Shown here in pieces: positions 1-6,920 of a DNA stretch of 34,207 bases. Position numbers and translations under genes: made by a program. This stretch comes from Winogradskyella psychrotolerans (lineage in GTDB: Bacteria; Bacteroidota; Bacteroidia; Flavobacteriales; Flavobacteriaceae), in contig NZ_JAHKPN010000019.1 in NCBI RefSeq assembly GCF_018860545.1, positions 1 through 34,207 of the forward strand. The letters run 5' to 3'. The notes beneath the pieces were generated by a model that ran no database searches, was not told the DNA's origin, and saw only the letters and a program-made list of their open reading frames with translations. Position 1 is the first letter of the stretch. Each line of letters begins with the position of its first letter.

Positions 1-132
1 TCTTGGAATACGTGTATGGATTGTTGCGTGTTTTAAGCACCTAATTTAGCAAATACAAACCAAATAGAAAATCCGCGAGGATTTTCGTAAGTAGGCTTTT
101 ACCAGCAATTAATTTTATACGGTGTTAGCACC
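1..132. repeat. attC-like structured repeat, copy A (left part may be cut by window edge)
   Basis: Member of a family of structured intergenic repeats that separate the five minus-strand genes of 139-4455. It contains the inner hairpin GAAAATCC-GCGA-GGATTTTC (67-86), followed by the conserved CGTAAGTAGGC, and ends at the box GTTAGCACC (124-132). The outer arms 12-27 and 105-120 pair at 13 of 16 positions with several G.T wobbles, which is weaker than in the other copies. The terminal box on the left side lies outside the window. Confidence 0.75.
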
Positions 133-138
133 TGTACT

Positions 139-600
139 TTATCCGTCTATTAATATTTCAGTTGCATTTAAATCGTTCATAGTCAAAGTAAATGTATGGT
201 TTAAATCGTGTTCACTTTCAAATGCTATTTCCCAAACTTTTGGTTCGTTTTCACAACGAGGTAAGTATAGGTAAACAGCTTTAAATTCCTTATTAAAGTC
301 AGCAATTTTAAAATCCTCTTTCCAATTCCGAAATTCATTTTCAATCATTGGTTTAATTGACATTGTGATTTTATCATAATCAGATTCGATTTTTCGGAAA
401 AAGTCTTTCTGTATTTCAGTCGGTCCAGTTACATTTCCCTCGATTCCGATTTCTACAATTTCGTCAGTCGGTTTGAAATGTCTTCTACATTCAAAATAAT
501 TCTTTTCAGGATTTTTCTTGAATTCAGAGAATATCATTTTCCCAAAGAATTCGTCTTCTATTTTAATAGTCTTTCCAAAAATAAAGTCAAATATTCCCAT
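139..600 (-). CDS. Hypothetical protein, 153 aa (cassette gene 1; DUF2262-like tail)
   Basis: Cytosolic-looking protein without signal peptide or membrane segment. The N-terminus MGIFDFIFGK followed by an EDEFFGKM segment, and the C-terminal part with WEIAFESE and a final ILIDG, resemble small Bacteroidota proteins sometimes assigned to DUF2262; that assignment is from memory and weak, and the function is unknown. The ATG at 600 lies 15 nt from the box GGTGCTAAC (616-624), and the stop at 139 lies 6 nt from the exact reverse complement GTTAGCACC (124-132). The gene therefore fills the whole space between the two repeat boxes, as in an integron cassette. It points the same way as the four other genes of the array. 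Confidence 0.75.
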   Translation of the reverse strand: MGIFDFIFGKTIKIEDEFFGKMIFSEFKKNPEKNYFECRRHFKPTDEIVEIGIEGNVTGPTEIQKDFFRKIESDYDKITMSIKPMIENEFRNWKEDFKIADFNKEFKAVYLYLPRCENEPKVWEIAFESEHDLNHTFTLTMNDLNATEILIDG

Positions 601-615
601 TCTGTTTTTCGTATT

Positions 616-752
616 GGTGCTAACGTGTTTATATATGGTTTGTTGCGTGTTTAAGCACCTAATTTAGTAAATAATTATAGACCAAGAAAATCCTCGAGGA
701 TTTTCGTAAGTAGGCGAGAACCAAGCAATAAATTATATATGGTGTTGGGCAC
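616..752. repeat. attC-like structured repeat, copy B
   Basis: 137-bp element between cassette genes 1 and 2. It is bounded by GGTGCTAAC (616-624), which matches the far end of gene 1, and GTTGGGCAC (744-752), which matches the far end of gene 2. GTTGGGC fits the integron core consensus GTTRRRY. Arms 631-646 and 725-740 form a 16-bp stem on the + strand with three G.T pairs. The inner hairpin is GAAAATCC-TCGA-GGATTTTC (686-705). The spacers between box and stem are asymmetric, 6 nt on the left and 3 nt on the right. Confidence 0.85.
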
Positions 753-754
753 AG

Positions 755-1522
755 TTATTTATATTCTATTTCTCTCGTTTGTATAAAATTCAGTTCCTTA
801 TTTATAAACAATTCCTTTTTAATCCAATTCTCAAACTTATCAAATTCATATTTAAATTCCGTATTTGAAATTAAAGAATCTTTGCTATTAAATTCTCTTA
901 TTTTCATTAATATTCCGCAATCGTATTCATATTTAGAAGTTCGATTTCTTTTTGGTTCTTTGTAATTATGCAATTCAGATTTAGTTACTAATTCCTTATT
1001 GTCATATTTACTAATTTCAAATGTATTCGTAATTGTGTCATTAGATTCAGAATCTATATATTGTTGTAATAGAGTACTTTGTTTTAGAGTGTTTTCAGAG
1101 TTATATTCATATTCTCCAATTTGTTTAAAACGAAAAATATCATTTTTTGTTTCCGAAAGAGTTTTAATAAGTAAAGTGTCTTTATAGAAATAATCAACGG
1201 TATTATTCGAATTGTCATTCGACATTTTCACGATTTCCGTTTTTATTTTACCAAAATTATTATAAATATAGTCAATCTCCATTTTTTCATTGTCGATTAA
1301 TGTTCTTTGAATTAATTTTGATATTTGGTCATTAAGATTGTATTTGTTTTCTCTTATTGCCAAAGTGTCTTTAACTTCCTTGTTTAAAGAATCTTTCTTA
1401 ATTCTTATAAAGTAGACTGTACTTTTAGTCGCTTTTTTTGTAAGTCCATTATTCAACACTTTTTTTTCATTACAGCAACCAATAAATAATATTGAAAAAA
1501 GGAAAATTAGAAGTTTGTTCAT
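755..1522 (-). CDS. Hypothetical lipoprotein, 255 aa (cassette gene 2)
   Basis: Probable surface or periplasmic lipoprotein: the N-terminus MNKLLIFLFSILFIGC is a lipoprotein signal with Cys16 as the likely lipidated residue. The rest is Asn/Lys/Glu-rich with short Tyr-containing beta-type segments (IYNNFGK, KYEYDCG, EFKYEFD), recalling loosely repeated YD-like proteins of Bacteroidota; no named domain can be assigned. The stop codon is 3 nt from box GTTGGGCAC (744-752) and the ATG is 16 nt from its exact complement GTGCCCAAC (1538-1546). There is no space for an external promoter other than within the adjacent repeat. Confidence 0.75.
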   Translation of the reverse strand: MNKLLIFLFSILFIGCCNEKKVLNNGLTKKATKSTVYFIRIKKDSLNKEVKDTLAIRENKYNLNDQISKLIQRTLIDNEKMEIDYIYNNFGKIKTEIVKMSNDNSNNTVDYFYKDTLLIKTLSETKNDIFRFKQIGEYEYNSENTLKQSTLLQQYIDSESNDTITNTFEISKYDNKELVTKSELHNYKEPKRNRTSKYEYDCGILMKIREFNSKDSLISNTEFKYEFDKFENWIKKELFINKELNFIQTREIEYK

Positions 1523-1537
1523 TCGTTCGTTTTAATT

Positions 1538-1732
1538 GTGCCCAACGTCTCCGTATATGAAACGTAGCGTGTTAAAAGACACTCTCGTTTCGTATTATAC
1601 ACGAGCCGAATGTTTAAATTTTTCTTTTTATTTTACTAAAAGCCAAATTTAAAAATTTGGCGGTCTTTGCAAATACACAAAAACCTTTTGGAAAGCCTGT
1701 AATAGCTATGTTTTATATACATTGTTGGCACC
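1538..1732. repeat. attC-like structured repeat, copy C (sequence-divergent, longer type)
   Basis: 195-bp element between cassette genes 2 and 3, bounded by GTGCCCAAC (1538-1546) and GTTGGCACC (1724-1732). It shares almost no primary sequence with copies A, B, D and E, yet keeps the same architecture. Arms GTATATGAAACGTAGC (1553-1568) and GCTATGTTTTATATAC (1705-1720) pair at all 16 positions on the + strand, with two G.T wobbles. The box-to-stem spacers are again 6 and 3 nt. The inner hairpin here is GCCAAATTTAAAAATTTGGC near 1641-1661. Confidence 0.8.
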
Positions 1733-1737
1733 AGTTT

Positions 1738-2880
1738 TTATTCCGTGTCATATACTCGTTTTCTTAAAATTTCTAGATTTGATAATAAATCAGTTTTAAT
1801 GGCATTTTTTAGAGTCATTGGTTTTCCATCGTTCTCATAAAAAGTCCATTCTTTTGTTAATGTTCCACAATTAAGATTTGCTCCACCTTTGCAATTAGTT
1901 CCAACATTTTTAGCTGACAATTTATAAATACCATTTGCTTTAGTTTGTCCGTTAGGAAAATAATAACTCCATTCTCCAACTTTATATTCATAAAAGTCTG
2001 TAAAAGGAACAACTCCACAAACAGTATAACTGCCAGAGGAATAATTTCCTTTGGATTTTATTTCTCCATTTTCATAATATTCAGTCCATTCAGAGTCTCG
2101 CAATCCATTTTTAAGATTACCGCTTATTTTCTTTTGTCCACTTGAGTAATATTCCATAAATAGCCCATTATCAATTTTATCATTTGAGTAGTTTAACGAA
2201 AATTGAATTTGACCGTTTGGATAGAAATAGTTGAATTTTTTTATTCTGTTTCCGTATGAATTTTTGTTAGCAGAGTTTCTTAAATCAATATTTTTATTTG
2301 TGTAATGTTGTTCTATTTTTACTTGTCCATTTTCATAAAAATCCATCCATTTTCCGTTTTTTACTCCAAACGAATCGTAGGATTGTATTTTTTTACAGTT
2401 TCCATTTTCGTAAAATGTTTTTAGAAGGGTTTTATTTGAGAAAATATGTCCATTTTGAGCTGTGTCCAATCTATAAATTACACTATCTCTTATTTTTCCA
2501 CTTTTATAGAAACTAGTTTTTAATCCAATTATTTTTTCGTTTTTGTAATTTTCAATTGTTTCTATTTTACCATTTTCAAAGAATTGCCTGTATTCTCCAT
2601 TTAATTTGGTTTTTTTTAATTCAAAAATTTTAGCTGGAATCGAATCGTTGTTTTTATAGAATTGAATCCATTGTCCATCAATATTTTGTTTCCAATCAAG
2701 TTTATATTTTTCACGAATTACATTTTCTTTCCAATATGTTAAGTCGTTCATATACTTTTCGTCCTGACTTTCTGGATAAAGCAAAAATTCTTTTCCAAGA
2801 TAATCAATGGTTGAAATACTTTGAGCATTGGATTGCAAAAAGATCAAAAACAGAAATATAATTGTAGTTAGAAGTTTCAT
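1738..2880 (-). CDS. MORN-repeat / YwqK-like protein with signal peptide, 380 aa (cassette gene 3)
   Basis: Exported protein: MKLLTTIIFLFLIFLQSNAQ is a signal peptide. The mature part is a series of about ten imperfect repeats of the type FYENGxxKxxxxYxxGxxxGxW (for example WMDFYENGQVKIEQHY, WTEYYENGEIKSKGNY, WSYYFPNGQTKANG), the MORN_2 / YwqK-antitoxin-like repeat. In this phylum such proteins are common and mostly uncharacterised, so no toxin-antitoxin role should be read into the family name. The ATG at 2880 is chosen over an in-frame TTG at 2886 because it begins the signal peptide. Box GTTGGCACC (1724-1732) lies 5 nt from the stop and its complement GGTGCCAAC (2890-2898) 9 nt from the start. 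Confidence 0.85.
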   Translation of the reverse strand: MKLLTTIIFLFLIFLQSNAQSISTIDYLGKEFLLYPESQDEKYMNDLTYWKENVIREKYKLDWKQNIDGQWIQFYKNNDSIPAKIFELKKTKLNGEYRQFFENGKIETIENYKNEKIIGLKTSFYKSGKIRDSVIYRLDTAQNGHIFSNKTLLKTFYENGNCKKIQSYDSFGVKNGKWMDFYENGQVKIEQHYTNKNIDLRNSANKNSYGNRIKKFNYFYPNGQIQFSLNYSNDKIDNGLFMEYYSSGQKKISGNLKNGLRDSEWTEYYENGEIKSKGNYSSGSYTVCGVVPFTDFYEYKVGEWSYYFPNGQTKANGIYKLSAKNVGTNCKGGANLNCGTLTKEWTFYENDGKPMTLKNAIKTDLLSNLEILRKRVYDTE

Positions 2881-2889
2881 TCTCAAATT

Positions 2890-3024
2890 GGTGCCAACGG
2901 TCTTGTATATGGTTTGTTGCGTGATTGAGCAACTAAGTTAGCAAATAAAAACCGAATAGAAAATCCGCGAGGATTTTCGTAAGTAGGCTAGAACTAGCAA
3001 TAAATTATATACGGTGTTGGCAAC
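2890..3024. repeat. attC-like structured repeat, copy D
   Basis: 135-bp element between cassette genes 3 and 4, bounded by GGTGCCAAC (2890-2898) and GTTGGCAAC (3016-3024). Arms 2905-2920 and 2997-3012 form a 16-bp + strand stem with three G.T pairs. The inner hairpin GAAAATCC-GCGA-GGATTTTC (2959-2978) is followed by CGTAAGTAGGC. The spacers between box and stem are 6 and 3 nt. Confidence 0.87.
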
Positions 3025-3029
3025 AGTTT

Positions 3030-3476
3030 TTATTTTTCTTTTATCAATTCGTTCGGGTCAAATCCGTACATAAATTTATTTAATTTTCCATTCGAACTTT
3101 CCAATTCGACAATGTCCATTAATTCTTCAATATATGTGCAAACCCTTTCTCGGTCTTCGGTATCTAATTCTAGATAAATATCTGCAAATCTTGAAAGTCC
3201 AATTCCTATTTTTTCTTGATAGTTTTTGTCAGTTGGTTTTTCCGATTCCGCAACAGTTTTAAAATCCGCCGCGATTTGATTTATTTTTTCCGTAAAAATT
3301 GGTCGCATTTTTTCGTCCGCAATTCCAGGGTAAAAATTTTCTTCTACGAACTTTTTCTTTGCAATAAATTCCACAAACTTTTCATTCGCATTTTCAGGTG
3401 TTTTCATTTCAGTCGCATTTTGTCCGCAAGCAGATAATGTCAAAAAAATTATAAAAATTTGAATGTATTTCGTCAT
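3030..3476 (-). CDS. Lipoprotein, DUF4844-like, 148 aa (cassette gene 4)
   Basis: Small lipoprotein: signal MTKYIQIFIIFLTLSAC with Cys17 as the likely lipidated residue. The mature part is alpha-helical and contains the segments ENFYPGIADEKMRPIF, DREREVC-like DRERVCTYIEELMDIV and NKFMYGFDPNE, which match my recollection of the DUF4844 family; biochemical function unknown. The ATG is 10 nt from box GTTGCCAAC (3487-3495), and the stop is 5 nt from GTTGGCAAC (3016-3024). The start leader CAATTTGAGA before the ATG is shared exactly with cassette gene 3. Confidence 0.8.
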   Translation of the reverse strand: MTKYIQIFIIFLTLSACGQNATEMKTPENANEKFVEFIAKKKFVEENFYPGIADEKMRPIFTEKINQIAADFKTVAESEKPTDKNYQEKIGIGLSRFADIYLELDTEDRERVCTYIEELMDIVELESSNGKLNKFMYGFDPNELIKEK

Positions 3477-3486
3477 TTCTCAAATT

Positions 3487-3624
3487 GTTGCCAACGTATT
3501 TGTATATGGTTTGTTGCGTGGTTTAAGCAACGAATTTAGTAAATAATTACCGACCAAGAAAGTCCGCGAGGACTTTCGTAAGTAGGCGACAAGCCAGCAA
3601 TAAATTATATACGGTGTTGGCAAA
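3487..3624. repeat. attC-like structured repeat, copy E with compensatory base pair
   Basis: 138-bp element between cassette genes 4 and 5, bounded by GTTGCCAAC (3487-3495) and GTTGGCAAA (3616-3624). Arms 3502-3517 and 3597-3612 form the 16-bp + strand stem. The inner hairpin is GAAAGTCC-GCGA-GGACTTTC (3558-3577). Relative to copies A, B and D both partners of one pair have changed (A-T to G3562-C3573), which keeps the stem. Confidence 0.87.
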
Positions 3625-3633
3625 TCGTATTTT

Positions 3634-4455
3634 TTATTCATTCGTAGCAATCATTCTACATTTTCTTCTGTCATTTACTAATTCCTGACATTTTTCGGGA
3701 TTATGAGTGTGGTTTAAAATCGGTTTATATTTTTTAATTAACTCTTTTTCAATTGTAAAGTCATTTGAACAATTAAATACACAAATTTCTACATTATTCA
3801 CTAACCAAGAAATTATTAATTCAGTATTAGGTTTTGAAAATTTATAGTTCTTTTGGTTTGATTTTCCTATTAAATGTCCTGCTATTGGTTGAAAATTAAG
3901 AACAGCTCCAATACTTCTGAAAAATGTTCCAGGACTTGTATGGTAAAATTCTTGTGATAAACGACTTGCTAAAGATTGTCCTTCTGCTTTTCCAATATAG
4001 ATTATTCGGTTTTGTTTATTATCAAGTATTCGTTGGTATTTTTCTGGCAATTTTGAGTTTGCTTTTAATCGAAAACAATAAATTCCAGTTTCATCTAGTT
4101 TATTTTTATCTAGCTTTTCAATTTGAGTGAAAATTCCGTTTTTAAATGGGTCGCTTGATAGGTTTTTCTCAAATTTTGTTGAGTTTAATTTCGGTCTTAT
4201 TTTAGTATTTCTTGATTCCTTTTTTTGATTTTCAAATCCATTATCCACAATTGAGATTTGTCCAGAATTAATTAGTTGTTCAAAATCATTTAGATTGTAT
4301 CCTTTTTTTGATGAAAACATTGAAAAATGAAATCCAATTGAACGAATCTTATTTCTAATTTTCTTTTGCTCAATTTTATCAGCCAAAACTTTTTCCTTAA
4401 TTAATTTCCGAAGCTGATTATATTCAGAAGTATTAAATTTTGTTCTTCTGTTCAT
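3634..4455 (-). CDS. GIY-YIG superfamily nuclease-like protein, 273 aa (cassette gene 5)
   Basis: The C-terminal half carries a recognisable GIY-YIG fold signature: GIY at 124-126, YIG at 153-155 (IIYIGKAEG), an Arg at 165 in the following helix, a Glu at 236 or 238 (TIEKELIKKY) and Asn248 (PILN). These are the usual catalytic and metal-binding positions. The N-terminal ~75 residues are a basic helical region (KIRNKIRSIGFHFS) of unknown role. Known members cut DNA as homing, repair or restriction enzymes; the target here is unknown. It is the last gene before the array ends, bounded by GTTGGCAAA (3616-3624) and TTTGCCAAC (4470-4478). It is not an integron integrase, but is the only DNA-processing candidate in the array. 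Confidence 0.8.
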   Translation of the reverse strand: MNRRTKFNTSEYNQLRKLIKEKVLADKIEQKKIRNKIRSIGFHFSMFSSKKGYNLNDFEQLINSGQISIVDNGFENQKKESRNTKIRPKLNSTKFEKNLSSDPFKNGIFTQIEKLDKNKLDETGIYCFRLKANSKLPEKYQRILDNKQNRIIYIGKAEGQSLASRLSQEFYHTSPGTFFRSIGAVLNFQPIAGHLIGKSNQKNYKFSKPNTELIISWLVNNVEICVFNCSNDFTIEKELIKKYKPILNHTHNPEKCQELVNDRRKCRMIATNE

Positions 4456-4469
4456 TTTTTGGTCATATG

Positions 4470-4554
4470 TTTGCCAACTCGTTATATCATAACTTTTGTT
4501 GCTGATATCCCGAAAATACAGCAGGTTAATATAAGTGTATGATGTCTGTTATAT
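4470..4554. repeat. Array-terminal junction, diverged attC/attI-like copy F
   Basis: The last box, TTTGCCAAC (4470-4478), is the exact complement of the box at the other end of cassette gene 5. It is followed by a shorter, diverged element in which TTTTGTTGC (4494-4502) recalls the conserved arm TTTGTTGC, but the long stem is not preserved; only a short inner pairing TTGCTG / CAGCAG can be drawn. Beyond it comes unique sequence and then the chromosomal crtY gene. It could be the array attachment site or a decayed repeat. Confidence 0.5.
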
Positions 4555-4676
4555 TGTAAAGATAGTTTTTTTATAACTATAAAAATAGTGAGCTTATAGA
4601 GGTTTTTAATAACGTTGTCAAAGGAAATTTTGACACAACCTACACAAGCAAATCATTTAAACCAAACAAAATGATT

Positions 4677-4684
4677 TACTTTTG
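4677..4684 (+). promoter_or_regulatory. -7 promoter element of crtY
   Basis: TACTTTTG matches the Bacteroidota -7 consensus TAnnTTTG. No clear -33 TTG at the right distance is seen. Transcription from here would start near 4690, just before the GTG at 4706, which supports that start over the upstream TTG at 4682 that overlaps this element. Confidence 0.5.
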
Positions 4685-4705
4685 CTTTTAAAATTAAAGA
4701 CCACT

Positions 4706-5845
4706 GTGATTACATACGATTATATCATATTAGGTGCAGGAGCTTCAGGATTATTGCTGGCATATCGTATGTCGCAAGACCCTTTTTTTGATGATAAATC
4801 TGTTTTAATTATAGACCAATCAAAAGATAAAGGTAATGACAGAACATGGTGCTATTGGGAAGAAGGAGTAGGTGAATGGGATGCGCTATTAACTAAAATC
4901 TGGCCTAATGTTTTCTTTGGGAGTCAATCGCTGTCTAAAACCATTTCTATTGCACCATTTCAATACAAAATGATTAGAAGCGAGGCGTTTTATATGTCGC
5001 TTTGGAAAGGTATAAATTCTAAATCTAATTTTAGTTTTATTGAAGCTGTAGTCGATAGTTTTACAGAATTAAAAACAGGTGTAGAGGTTGTCACAGAAAC
5101 GGATACTTATTTGGGATCAAAACTTTTTAATAGTTTACCAAATCCTGAGGCTTATAATTCACAACACAAGTATCCTTTAATACATCAGCATTTTGTAGGT
5201 TGGTTTGTAAAAACAAAAACCAATGTATTTGATGATGCTGTAGCTACTTTTATGGATTTTTCCGTGCCCCAAAACGGACATACGCGTTTTATGTATGTGT
5301 TACCTATAGATAAAAAAACAGCTTTGTTTGAATATACACTGTTTTCAAAGGATTTGTTGAAATATGCGGACTATGAGGATGCTATTAAAAGTTACTTAGA
5401 TAGTAAAAACATATTAGACTACGAAATTATTGAAAAGGAACAAGGTAATATTCCTATGACGTCGTTTAAGTTTAGCGACTTAAATTCTAAACACATATTA
5501 CATATTGGCACAGCTGGTGGCTGGACAAAAGCAAGTACAGGTTATACCTTTATGAACACTTCTAAAAAAACAAAAGAAGTCGTTGCTTTTTTAAAGGAAG
5601 ACGATGACTTATCTACCTTTGATAAACGCACAAAATATAGATTTTACGATCTAATATTTTTAGACGTTTTAGCGAATCATAATAATGAAGGTGCGGCCTT
5701 GTTTTCGTCTATGTTTAAAAAGGCATCAATTAAAACTATATTTAGATTTTTAGATGAGGATTCAACAATTCTAGAAGATTTAAAAATCATCTTATCGGTA
5801 CCACCAAAACGATTTATTCAAGCATTTTTTAAACGGCTATTCTAA
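4706..5845 (+). CDS. crtY: Lycopene beta-cyclase, CrtY type, 379 aa
   Basis: FAD-dependent enzyme that closes the ends of lycopene to beta-rings, giving beta-carotene. Sequence evidence: N-terminal dinucleotide-binding motif YDYIILGAGASGLLLAYR, the family motif NDRTWCYWE, and the C-terminal motif GGWTKASTGYTF typical of CrtY-type cyclases. The length fits the family. The GTG start (4706) places the Rossmann motif at the extreme N-terminus as usual; an upstream TTG (4682) overlaps the putative -7 element and is unlikely. The gene stands alone, about 12.5 kb from crtZ-crtB-crtI, which lack a cyclase, so it probably completes that pathway. Its left neighbour is the end of the cassette-like array. 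Confidence 0.9.
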   Translation: MITYDYIILGAGASGLLLAYRMSQDPFFDDKSVLIIDQSKDKGNDRTWCYWEEGVGEWDALLTKIWPNVFFGSQSLSKTISIAPFQYKMIRSEAFYMSLWKGINSKSNFSFIEAVVDSFTELKTGVEVVTETDTYLGSKLFNSLPNPEAYNSQHKYPLIHQHFVGWFVKTKTNVFDDAVATFMDFSVPQNGHTRFMYVLPIDKKTALFEYTLFSKDLLKYADYEDAIKSYLDSKNILDYEIIEKEQGNIPMTSFKFSDLNSKHILHIGTAGGWTKASTGYTFMNTSKKTKEVVAFLKEDDDLSTFDKRTKYRFYDLIFLDVLANHNNEGAALFSSMFKKASIKTIFRFLDEDSTILEDLKIILSVPPKRFIQAFFKRLF

Positions 5846-5926
5846 TTCAAATTGTAAAAAGGTGTTACAACGTCATAAGACGTGAAGCATTTTTTATGCG
5901 TCTGTTCTTATCTTTATGCCAATAAT

Positions 5927-6163
5927 TTATTCAGAATACACTTGTCCACGGTGAGGTTTTAAACGGTCTCTAATGGGTTTCATGTCGGCTTCATCTACAA
6001 CTAAATAGGCTAAGCTATGCATGTTGCTTAAGCTTTCTACACCAGTAATTGTGATGTCTAAGCTGTTCATTTCAATGTATTCCTTTAAATGTATAAGGTG
6101 ATGTTCCGCTGTTTTTTGTCCGGCAGGACCTTTAAAATCCCATATCAATTTTAACTTTCGCAT
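5927..6163 (-). CDS. Small hypothetical protein, 78 aa
   Basis: Not recognised with certainty. The compact sequence (MRKLKLIWDFKG, AEHHLIHLKEYIEM, YLVVDEADMKPIRDRLKPHRG) has alternating beta/alpha character with no signal or membrane segment, reminiscent of small ferredoxin-like-fold proteins such as DUF3303-type. It is convergent with crtY and lies 52 nt downstream of the SRPBCC gene on the same strand, so co-transcription is possible. Between crtY and this gene (5846-5926) there is only a weak dyad (ACGTC-ATAA-GACGT) that might help terminate both. Confidence 0.7.
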   Translation of the reverse strand: MRKLKLIWDFKGPAGQKTAEHHLIHLKEYIEMNSLDITITGVESLSNMHSLAYLVVDEADMKPIRDRLKPHRGQVYSE

Positions 6164-6215
6164 GATTTAAATCGTGTTATCTTTATTTAAAGCTGAGTTG
6201 TGGCGAGCATTATTA

Positions 6216-6665
6216 CTAGTTAATAGTAGTGCCTTGTTCAACAAAATTTTTAAAATTACTCATATGAGTTTCTGTTTGTTTTTTAAAGACACTAGGCATT
6301 AAAAACAGCATTAAGCTCATCTTAAAACTTGTAGGTTGACATTCTGTTTTAGAAATCCATTGCGTAGCATCGTTCTCTATAACTTTAAAATAGTTTTCCT
6401 GAATATTACGAACACCATTGGTCGTATAAGTAACGTGTAACTCATTTGGGAATTCTTGCTTAATCACCGTTTCAATGACTTCCATTTTACGTTTTCCAAA
6501 ACTAAAGATTAATTTCATTTTGGCACCAAGCTCACTAGGATTTCCCGAGATATGTTCAGTGCTGATCAAACCTTCTTGCCAATGTTTTAAATTATCGGTA
6601 GAATTATATTTTTTGATAACTTCTGAAATGGATTTTTTAATTAAGATCTCAGTGGTATACTGCAT
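6216..6665 (-). CDS. SRPBCC-family (START/Bet v1-like) protein, 149 aa
   Basis: Probable small hydrophobic-ligand-binding or co-chaperone-like protein. The pattern fits the SRPBCC helix-grip fold: an N-terminal strand TTEILIKKSISEVIKKY, then LKHWQEGLISTEHISG, a central strand pair (LGAKMKLIFSFGKRKMEVIETVI, ELHVTYTTNGVRNIQENYF) and a long C-terminal helix around MSNFKNFVEQ. Ligand and role are unknown. It is transcribed away from the PPIase operon; the 255-nt space 6666-6920 holds both divergent promoter regions. Confidence 0.8.
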   Translation of the reverse strand: MQYTTEILIKKSISEVIKKYNSTDNLKHWQEGLISTEHISGNPSELGAKMKLIFSFGKRKMEVIETVIKQEFPNELHVTYTTNGVRNIQENYFKVIENDATQWISKTECQPTSFKMSLMLFLMPSVFKKQTETHMSNFKNFVEQGTTIN

Positions 6666-6840
6666 GCGATTTTTTTGAAATTTTGATAAAAATATAAAAT
6701 GAGAGCCTGAAATTTTAATCTAATCGTTGTGAGACACTTTTAATTGTTAAAATCATCGTAAAATATTACAACTTATTATTAAGGTATGATTTTTACTACG
6801 TAACTAGCAGTGATAATTAAAATAATGCCTTTTAATCCGC

Positions 6841-6870
6841 TTGCTAAATACGCTATTTATATTACTTTTG
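6841..6870 (+). promoter_or_regulatory. Promoter of the PPIase-moxR operon
   Basis: TTG (6841-6843), 19-nt spacer, TACTTTTG (6863-6870): a full match to the Bacteroidota -33/-7 promoter. Transcription would start near 6877, leaving a leader of about 45 nt before the ATG at 6921. Confidence 0.7.
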
Positions 6871-6920
6871 CTGAGTTTTAAAAGCACGTTATTTATATCA
6901 ATACAAATCAAGGTTAAATT

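Noticed and set aside
2881..2886. TTG start at 2886 for the MORN-repeat gene
   Set aside because: The ATG at 2880 starts the signal peptide directly; the TTG adds only two residues.
1..4554. CRISPR array or transposons with terminal inverted repeats
   Set aside because: Repeats are ~135-195 bp and separated by whole genes, not short spacers. The inverted end boxes differ for each gene and no transposase or target-site duplication is seen, so neither CRISPR nor insertion sequences fit.
5868..5905. Strong terminator between crtY and the 78-aa gene
   Set aside because: Only short imperfect dyads (ACGTC-ATAA-GACGT; GCAT/ATGC) can be drawn and there is no adequate T-run, so it was not listed as a feature.
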